Shown one piece after another: positions 58,137-64,000 of a stretch of DNA of 64,000 nt. The notes under the pieces are model-generated. The model saw only the letters and a program-made list of their open reading frames with translations, was not told where the DNA came from and did not search any database. Source of the stretch: Paenibacillus sp. FSL A5-0031 (GTDB taxonomy: Bacteria > Bacillota > Bacilli > Paenibacillales > Paenibacillaceae); assembly GCF_001956295.1 (NCBI RefSeq), contig NZ_MRTD01000015.1, forward strand, positions 62,001 to 126,000, written 5' to 3'. The translations under genes were made by a program, and so were the position numbers. Position 1 is the first letter of the stretch. Each line of letters starts with the position of its first letter.

Positions 58137-60965
58137 TTATTGAAAGCGGAAGAAGCTCAGCTTCACACTTTCCGTCAAACCAATTATCAGATCGCCTCTC
58201 AGCTTGCAGCTTGGCAGATCAATACGAATCGTTTGCCATTCTTGCTCACCGCTTGTCTCAACCGAGCATGAGCCTCTAAAAACAGCGGCTGGGCTGATCA
58301 TCTGAATAGACAACTCTCCGCCTTGAGCGCCGCCGCAAACGCGAGCTTCAAATACACTTGGGCCGCTTGACCAATCAACATCATTAAATTTGATCCAGCC
58401 CTCTGCTTGCGATAAACGGACTGCCGTTCCGCCTTCCTTGCTCTCATCCAAATAAACATGCGCATAATCATCATAGTTTTCCGCGCGCGTCTGCAAGGAT
58501 AACTGACGTGGTGGAATGGTCTCGCCTGCGATTGTTATTGTACCCTCCGCAAGGAGATGTGCAGAGGAGGCACCAGCTGCAAACGTATAAACCGCTGATT
58601 CAAGGCAGAAACGGTCCCGTGTTACATCCCAAATAGCAAGCTCTTCTGCTGGAACTACAAGCTCTACTTGCTTCGTCTCTCCAGGCTCGAATGAAATCCG
58701 CGTGAAGCCAACCAGCTTCTTAAGCGGACGCTGTACCCTTGAGCCCTCCACTCGAACATACAATTGGATAACCTCATCCGCTGCGATGTCGCTCTCATTC
58801 GTAACCTGCAGCTCCACCGTTACACTGCCGTTCATACACGCAGCGTTATTCGTAATCTCAAGCGGACCGTATCGGAATGAACCGTAGCTGAGACCATAAC
58901 CAAATGGATACAACGGTTCGCCATCGAAATAAAGATACGTTCGTTTCCCTTTCAAAATATCATAATCCATTAGATCGGTTAACTGCTCTTCTGATTTGTA
59001 CCAAGTCATATTCAGTCGTCCAGCCGGGGAATAATCACCGAATAGAACGTCAGCAATGGCATTGCCCAGCTCTTGACCCGCATGTGATAAATAAACAATC
59101 GCAGGAACTTGCTCATTTACCTTATTAAGTGCAAATGGGTAACTTCCAATAACTACGACGACCGTGTTTGGATTAGCAGCGAATACCGCGCTAATTAATT
59201 CATTTTGCGAAGCGGCAAGGTCAAGGCTTGGACGATCGATTTCTTCCTTACCGTTAATAAGCGGATTATTGCCTACGAAAACGATTGCCGTTTCCGCTGC
59301 TTTAGCAGCAGCTGCCGCTTCTGCAATTCCGTTCGTGATGACATCTTTAGTGAACAGCTCGTTTGCTCCAATTTCGGCTGATTCCGTAACTTGAAGGGAA
59401 TCTGCGCCGCCATTAGGGGCAGTGACCAGCTTGCCGTTCCAAGTTCGTATGGCAAATTTCTCATCAGATTGCTCATCAAACTTGAACACTTCCTTCACAT
59501 ACCAGCCAAAAGCTTCGCTTGCAGCAGCTGCAATATTGACATCATCTGCGCTTGTAAGCAGCTTGCCGGAATCCATGCTCTCTAGCGTATAACTGCCCCA
59601 GCCCCAATCCGTCACCTCAAATGTATCGCCTTCCTCATCCAAATCAGTCGCTTGCAGGCGGTTTGCATGGTCTGTGGATGCGCGCAATGCTTTTCCATTC
59701 GCAGCTGATTTCAATCGAACGCGATCATTGCCGCTGCTGAATGTTACTTCTTTGCCGGCAAGCTTGCTCTTGATGCCTTCGAGTGGTGTTACTTTGTATG
59801 GCAATGAACCAGAGTACCAGTCTCGGTATACAACGTCGGCAAGCGGCCCGATAACTGCTACACGGCTTAGCTTTTCTTTATTCAACGGCAACGTTTTGTT
59901 CTCATTTTTGAGCAAAACAATCGACTCTTTTGCAGCCCGCAGCGACAATTGTCCATGCTCCGGCGCACATAGTTTCGATTCCGGCATATCCGCGTAAGGA
60001 TTCCGCTCAGCGGGATCGAACTCTCCCAAACGGAAACGTACACGGAAGGTGTTAATGAGTGCTTTATCCAAATCCTGCTCAGACAACAGCCCTTCTGACA
60101 AAGCTTCGCGAATAGCCGCGCATGATTTTTCTTTATCATCCGTTATGCTGTCGATGCCTGCTTTGATGGAATATGCGACTGCCTCTTTATAGGAATCATA
60201 ATAGTGATGATCATTGACGATACCAAGCAAATCTCCTGCATCGCTGACGATGAAGCCGTTCATGCCCCATTCCTCTTTCACTACTTTGTTTACATCCTCG
60301 TGCAAAATAGTAGGCGTGCCATTAACCGAGTTGTACGAGGTCATCATCGAATGAGCGCCGCCCTTGACGAAAGCAGGCTTGAACGCAGCTTGATAATATT
60401 CCTTCATGTTGCGCGGATCGATGCTTGCCGAGCAGCTGCCGCGATTGATTTCATTGTTATTGCCGATAAAATGCTTCAAGGTCGCTACCGCTTTAAAGTA
60501 CAGCGGGTGATCGCCTTGAATGCCCTGCACCAGCGAGGCTGTTAGCTCACCTGTCAGCTTAGGATCTTCTCCATAAGCCTCTTCTGTCCTGCCCCAGCGC
60601 GGATCTCGCTCCATATCCACCGTTGGCGCCCACAGCGTCAAGCCATTGATGGCCGGGTTTCGCTGAAAGTAAACGCGTGCTTCGTCACCGATTGCAGAGC
60701 CTACTTCCTTCAGCAGCACGGGATTCCAAGTGCAGCCAAGCCCGATGGGCTGAGGGAACGTGGTCGCTTCGCCTAACCACGCCATTCCGTGAGCTGCTTC
60801 CGTCCCATGTTTGTACGACTTTATGCCTAATCGCTTTATTTCAGGCTGGTATTGAACCATCGATTCAATTTTCTCATCCAGCGTAAAACGTGAAACAAGG
60901 TCAGTTACCCTTTCTTCAAGCGGAAGCTCTATATTTTCAAATGGAAAACGTATACTGGTCGTCAT
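58137..60965 (-). CDS. GH3 glycosidase with inserted and terminal sugar-binding modules
   Basis: The product is 942 aa, cytosolic (no signal peptide). An N-terminal TIM barrel has the nucleophile Asp in GFIVSDAGDLLGI (about 240) and KHFIGNNNEINRG. The second catalytic domain begins at about 345 but is split by about 130 residues (about 415-545: RLKSAANGKALRASTDHAN.., YTLESMDSGKLLTS.., FAIRTWNGKLVTAPNGG) that look like a fascin-type beta-trefoil. It resumes (AIVFVGNNPLINGKEEIDRP) and is followed by a fibronectin-like domain and a C-terminal CBM6-like domain (about 820-942). It removes terminal beta-linked sugars (glucose, xylose or similar). It follows the GH95 gene by 5 bp. Domain limits are approximate. 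Confidence 0.92.
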   Translation of the reverse strand: MTTSIRFPFENIELPLEERVTDLVSRFTLDEKIESMVQYQPEIKRLGIKSYKHGTEAAHGMAWLGEATTFPQPIGLGCTWNPVLLKEVGSAIGDEARVYFQRNPAINGLTLWAPTVDMERDPRWGRTEEAYGEDPKLTGELTASLVQGIQGDHPLYFKAVATLKHFIGNNNEINRGSCSASIDPRNMKEYYQAAFKPAFVKGGAHSMMTSYNSVNGTPTILHEDVNKVVKEEWGMNGFIVSDAGDLLGIVNDHHYYDSYKEAVAYSIKAGIDSITDDKEKSCAAIREALSEGLLSEQDLDKALINTFRVRFRLGEFDPAERNPYADMPESKLCAPEHGQLSLRAAKESIVLLKNENKTLPLNKEKLSRVAVIGPLADVVYRDWYSGSLPYKVTPLEGIKSKLAGKEVTFSSGNDRVRLKSAANGKALRASTDHANRLQATDLDEEGDTFEVTDWGWGSYTLESMDSGKLLTSADDVNIAAAASEAFGWYVKEVFKFDEQSDEKFAIRTWNGKLVTAPNGGADSLQVTESAEIGANELFTKDVITNGIAEAAAAAKAAETAIVFVGNNPLINGKEEIDRPSLDLAASQNELISAVFAANPNTVVVVIGSYPFALNKVNEQVPAIVYLSHAGQELGNAIADVLFGDYSPAGRLNMTWYKSEEQLTDLMDYDILKGKRTYLYFDGEPLYPFGYGLSYGSFRYGPLEITNNAACMNGSVTVELQVTNESDIAADEVIQLYVRVEGSRVQRPLKKLVGFTRISFEPGETKQVELVVPAEELAIWDVTRDRFCLESAVYTFAAGASSAHLLAEGTITIAGETIPPRQLSLQTRAENYDDYAHVYLDESKEGGTAVRLSQAEGWIKFNDVDWSSGPSVFEARVCGGAQGGELSIQMISPAAVFRGSCSVETSGEQEWQTIRIDLPSCKLRGDLIIGLTESVKLSFFRFQ

Positions 60966-60970
60966 AATGC

Positions 60971-63355
60971 TTACTCCCCCTCTATCGTGGATGTTAAAAT
61001 GCTATACCATTCATTCTTGTTTGTAGGAAATGGCTTTGACGCATCGATAGCTGTACCGTCAGAACCGACAACGGTAATGGATTCCTTCGTTCGCAAGCTG
61101 CAGATCGAACCGTGTGTAGATTGCATGCGGCCTGCCGTCAGCTTGCCATTTGTCCATTCCATATCGACAACAAACCCTCCACGCGCTTTAAGACCTTTCA
61201 CGCTACCTGCCGGCCATGCACCCGGAAGCGCTGGCAAAAGCTCGATATAACCCAAATGGCTTTGCAGCAGAAGCTCTGCAATGCCCGCCGTACCGCCAAA
61301 GTTTCCATCGATTTGAAACGGTGGATGATCATCAAACAAATTCGGATGCGTAGAGCGTGCAAGCAAAGTATGGATAAAGTGATAAGAAGACTTCGAATCC
61401 TTCAGCCTCGCAAATAAGTTAATTAACCACGCACAGCTCCAGCCTGTATGGCCGCCTCCGTGGTTTATGCGGTTCTCAAGTGAAAGGCGGCCCGCTTCCA
61501 CAAGCTCCTGAGATGTTTCTTGATTGATGGACGTACCTGGATATAAGCCATATAGATGGGATACGTGACGGTGCCCAGGCTCGTGCTCCTCAAAATAATC
61601 ATGCCATTCCTGCAATTGTCCATTAGGCGCAATTTGCAGCGGAGGAAGCTTGCTCCTCGCTGCTTCTAGCTGCTGCTTGAAAGATGCGTCGATTCCGAGC
61701 AAGCTCGCAGCTGCTGCGCAATGATCAAACAGCTCGCCAATTAAAGTAATGTCCATAGCAGATGACTCAGCAACACTGCTAACCTCGCCTTGTGCCGTCA
61801 GAAATTTATTCTCTGGCGACGTGGATGGCGAAGTCATCAGCTGCCCTTTGTCGTTCTCCTGCAGTAAGTCCAAACAAAATAAAGCTGCGCCCTTCATTAA
61901 GGGATAAGCTTTTTCTCTCAAAAAGGCTTCACTCGGATGATATAAATAATGCTCCCATAAATGCTGCGTCAACCAAACGCCGCCAAGCGGCCAGAAAGCC
62001 CAGCTTGGATGACCCGCTGTTGGCGTTGATGTCCGCCATAAATCCACATTATGATGCGCTACCCAGCCTGCACTGTTGTAATGAATAGCCGCGGTACGGG
62101 CGCCCGTGATGCTGAGTTCCTCAATCAAGCGAAACAAAGGCTCATGGCATTCGCTCAAATTTCCTATTTCCGCCGGCCAATAATTCATTTGCGTATTAAT
62201 ATTCGTCGTATAGTCGCTGTTCCAAGGCGGCTGAACCCGGTCATTCCATATGCCTTGCAGATTAGCCGGCTGCGTGCCTGGCCGCGAACTTGCCATAAGC
62301 AAATATCGGCCATATTGGAAATATAGCGCTTCCAATTCTGGATCTTGTTTGCCTTGCTTATAGTTTTCCAGCCGCTCATCTGTCGGCAATTGAGCTTGTG
62401 CCGTCCGCCCCAAATCGAGCTGCACACGTTGAAACAAGCTTCGATGATCCTCTACATGGCGCTCTCGCAGCTGTTCATAGCTGAATGCTAATGCTTTCTC
62501 CAATACGCGATCGTTTTGCTCGGTCAGGGCAGCAGCAGTTTTGTCTGGCTGAACATCAAAATTCACAAAGCTTGTTGCTGCGCTTAATAGAAATGTAGCC
62601 GACCTTGCCCCTTGAATATTTATTTGCTTATTGCTGTTTATCGAAAGTTTGCCGCCTTCTATCTTGACCACCAGTTTTCCTTGAAACGTAATGCCGCGAT
62701 CATTCTCATACTGTACAGCCAGTGGATGATCGCCCAAATAATTGTCCGCTGCATGACTTGGACAACGACCGTGAAGTATGATAGCGTCGCTGCCTGCTGC
62801 CTCGATTCCATACTGTACGGAGGAAGTCATCGCTGCTGTAAGCTCTAGCAGCTCTTCTCCTTCTGTTTCGTATCTAACGCATAATACTTGATCCACCGCG
62901 CTAACAAACATCTCGCGCGAGTAAACCGTTTTACCCACTTGAAACCGTGCAGCAGCGATGCCTGCATCGATATCAAGCTTGCGAATGTAATCTGTGGCCT
63001 GATCATGCGCGTGTTCAAAATGCTGCTCTATAAACAAGTCGCCCATCGGTTGATAGGACTCTGTGTTCGTTCCGAGCATCTTCGCCTCGATTAACTGTTC
63101 CGCCTCAACAAATTTTTTATCTGTAATGAAGTCCCGGGCTCGCTTTAAATAGCGCAGCGCTTCGTAATTGTTCGTATCCCGCGGAAAGCCCGACCACAAT
63201 GTATCTTCATTTAATTGAATGCGTTCTTGTTCCACGCCGCCAAATACCATACCGCCTAATCGGCCATTCCCAATGGGCAATGCTTCCTCCCATCGTGAAG
63301 CCGCCTGCTTATACCAAAGGTTTAACGGATGAAGCTGCTCTGCTTTATATCCCAT
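60971..63355 (-). CDS. GH95 alpha-L-fucosidase / alpha-L-galactosidase
   Basis: The product is 794 aa, typical of GH95. N-terminal beta-sandwich (PLNLWYKQAASRWEEALPIGNGRLGGMVFGG), then an (alpha/alpha)6 barrel with the catalytic Asn residues in YTTNINTQMNYWPAEIGNL (about 385), Glu in SPSTSPENKF (about 515) and Asp in QIDGNFGGTAGIAELL (about 681). It inverts and releases terminal alpha-1,2-linked L-fucose or L-galactose. No signal peptide, so it acts inside the cell. It is upstream of the GH3 gene (5-bp gap). Its own promoter TTGACA-17-TATTGG lies about 100 bp upstream. Confidence 0.94.
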   Translation of the reverse strand: MGYKAEQLHPLNLWYKQAASRWEEALPIGNGRLGGMVFGGVEQERIQLNEDTLWSGFPRDTNNYEALRYLKRARDFITDKKFVEAEQLIEAKMLGTNTESYQPMGDLFIEQHFEHAHDQATDYIRKLDIDAGIAAARFQVGKTVYSREMFVSAVDQVLCVRYETEGEELLELTAAMTSSVQYGIEAAGSDAIILHGRCPSHAADNYLGDHPLAVQYENDRGITFQGKLVVKIEGGKLSINSNKQINIQGARSATFLLSAATSFVNFDVQPDKTAAALTEQNDRVLEKALAFSYEQLRERHVEDHRSLFQRVQLDLGRTAQAQLPTDERLENYKQGKQDPELEALYFQYGRYLLMASSRPGTQPANLQGIWNDRVQPPWNSDYTTNINTQMNYWPAEIGNLSECHEPLFRLIEELSITGARTAAIHYNSAGWVAHHNVDLWRTSTPTAGHPSWAFWPLGGVWLTQHLWEHYLYHPSEAFLREKAYPLMKGAALFCLDLLQENDKGQLMTSPSTSPENKFLTAQGEVSSVAESSAMDITLIGELFDHCAAAASLLGIDASFKQQLEAARSKLPPLQIAPNGQLQEWHDYFEEHEPGHRHVSHLYGLYPGTSINQETSQELVEAGRLSLENRINHGGGHTGWSCAWLINLFARLKDSKSSYHFIHTLLARSTHPNLFDDHPPFQIDGNFGGTAGIAELLLQSHLGYIELLPALPGAWPAGSVKGLKARGGFVVDMEWTNGKLTAGRMQSTHGSICSLRTKESITVVGSDGTAIDASKPFPTNKNEWYSILTSTIEGE

Positions 63356-63443
63356 GTTTTTGGTCTCCTATTATCGCTCTGTTCACAGCGTTTTAAAAAA
63401 CAGTTATTATTCATCATACCGGAATAGCCCTGCTCAACAGTAC

Positions 63444-63472
63444 CCAATACATTTCATGAAAAATCATGTCAA
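63444..63472 (-). promoter_or_regulatory. Promoter of the GH95-GH3 unit
   Basis: On the minus strand TTGACA (63467-63472), 17 bp, TATTGG (63444-63449). The -35 box is perfect and the -10 box is weak, which fits a promoter that needs an activator. Confidence 0.5.
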
Positions 63473-63504
63473 AATTAGCGTTTTTTCAAATTCTCGCTAA
63501 ATAA

Positions 63505-63546
63505 TAAAAAATCGCTGCAAGCACGATGATATGTGCTTGCAGCGAT
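63505..63546 (-). terminator. Strong terminator of the isomerase/epimerase gene
   Basis: ATCGCTGCAAGCAC / GTGCTTGCAGCGAT, 14 perfect base pairs with an 8-nt loop, followed on the minus strand by TTTTTTATTATTT. It ends about 37 bp after the stop codon. Confidence 0.93.
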
Positions 63547-63583
63547 GTAATTAACAGCCATATTATATTTGAAGAAGTATTTC

Positions 63584-64000
63584 TTACAGACCCGCTGCGC
63601 CAAATACTTTATCAAAGCCTGCTTTGGAGCGCTGCGCCAGCTCTTCCGGCGATTGCGATTCCGCTTCTGAAGATAAGATTTCCTGTGAAACGGCACCTTT
63701 ATAGCCAATACGATTAAGGGCTTGCAGGAATCCTACTAAATCAATTACACCCTCACCTGGATATACGCGTCCGTTGTCGAGTGCTTCCTCAACCGGAACA
63801 TCCGGCGCGTCATTGATATGAACATGGACGATTTGCTCTGGACGAAGCGCTTCAATATCAGCAACAGTCAGGCTGTTCGTATACCAGTGATAGGCATCAA
63901 ACAACAATCCAACATTGCTCTCACCAATTGCGTCGATCCACTCCAATGTTTCCTCGAGCGTCCAAATAAATGGATTCTCCCAACGCGTCCGCAAATGATG
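63584..64000 (-). CDS. Sugar phosphate isomerase/epimerase, C-terminal part
   Basis: This is the C-terminal 138 residues; the gene continues beyond the window edge (upstream codons include His-His before the first in-frame TTG). It is a xylose-isomerase-like TIM barrel with VGLLFDAYHWYTN (metal-binding Asp/His), IVHVHINDAPD and GYKGAVSQEIL, as in AP_endonuc_2-type sugar epimerases. It would convert the released sugar or a ketose intermediate. It is the upstream neighbour of the GH95-GH3 genes but is closed off from them by its own strong terminator. Confidence 0.9.
   Translation of the reverse strand, partial: HHLRTRWENPFIWTLEETLEWIDAIGESNVGLLFDAYHWYTNSLTVADIEALRPEQIVHVHINDAPDVPVEEALDNGRVYPGEGVIDLVGFLQALNRIGYKGAVSQEILSSEAESQSPEELAQRSKAGFDKVFGAAGL

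Noticed and set aside
1..64000. tRNA, rRNA, prophage, insertion sequence
   Set aside because: No tRNA-like cloverleaf, rRNA sequence, integrase or transposase coding frame was recognised by reading; a dedicated scan was not possible.

Overview
The window looks like chromosomal DNA of a spore-forming Bacillota of the Paenibacillus type. This rests on a spoVAC-spoVAD-spoVAE operon, the B. subtilis-like yqeG-yqeH-aroE-yqeI(yhbY)-nadD-yqeK-rsfS-yqeM cluster, a yhaO-yhaN pair, class Ib nrdI-nrdE-nrdF, strong AGGAGG-type ribosome binding sites, many TTG/GTG starts, and the many large carbohydrate ABC transport and glycoside hydrolase genes typical of that genus. I see no rRNA, tRNA, prophage, insertion sequence or CRISPR array. 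Species assignment is inference.

Layout. (1) 1-10.3 kb, minus strand: a long putative carbohydrate operon with a small lipoprotein binding protein, a 983-aa carbohydrate-binding/solute-binding fusion, two permeases, an NHL-TPR-YIP1 membrane protein and the start of a DUF5696-type lipoprotein. A GntR/LacI-hybrid regulator lies upstream. Near-identical TATACC-containing sites occur before the transport operon and in the regulator/transglutaminase divergent promoter. (2) 10.4-16.6 kb: a cytosolic transglutaminase-like protein, small hypotheticals, xpt, a lipoprotein and a YkvI-type transporter. (3) 16.6-26 kb: yhaO-yhaN DNA metabolism genes, a glycosyltransferase, a diguanylate cyclase, DUF2164, PhzF and a GyrI-like protein. 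(4) 26-29.6 kb: an ABC-2/DUF990 exporter with a divergent HPr kinase paralog at its end. (5) 29.7-33.5 kb: the nrdIEF operon behind a promoter overlapped by two NrdR-like boxes. (6) 33.5-34.75 kb: a small hypothetical gene, a perfect 21-bp inverted repeat and a non-coding tandem array of 112-bp units (five full copies plus a partial one), each with several palindromes. (7) 34.7-41 kb: the yqe ribosome/NAD/shikimate housekeeping operon with cvfB inserted. (8) 41-45.6 kb: a MoxR ATPase / DUF58 / membrane transglutaminase operon. (9) 45.7-47.6 kb: spoVACDE. (10) 48-64 kb: a glycan-use locus with GH42, a solute-binding protein, two LplB/LplC-type permeases, a YesN/YesM-type two-component system, GH3, GH95 and a truncated sugar isomerase/epimerase.

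How it works together: the left and right ends are two separate oligosaccharide acquisition systems. The left one is probably controlled by its GntR-type repressor, the right one by the two-component system, and both carry cre-like sites suggesting CcpA control. The exo-acting GH42, GH95 and GH3 enzymes would trim imported fucosylated or galactosylated plant-type oligosaccharides. The centre is mostly housekeeping and sporulation. The least explained features are the 112-bp array, the HPr kinase paralog in an ABC operon, and the binding-protein/NHL-YIP1/DUF5696 transport operon.
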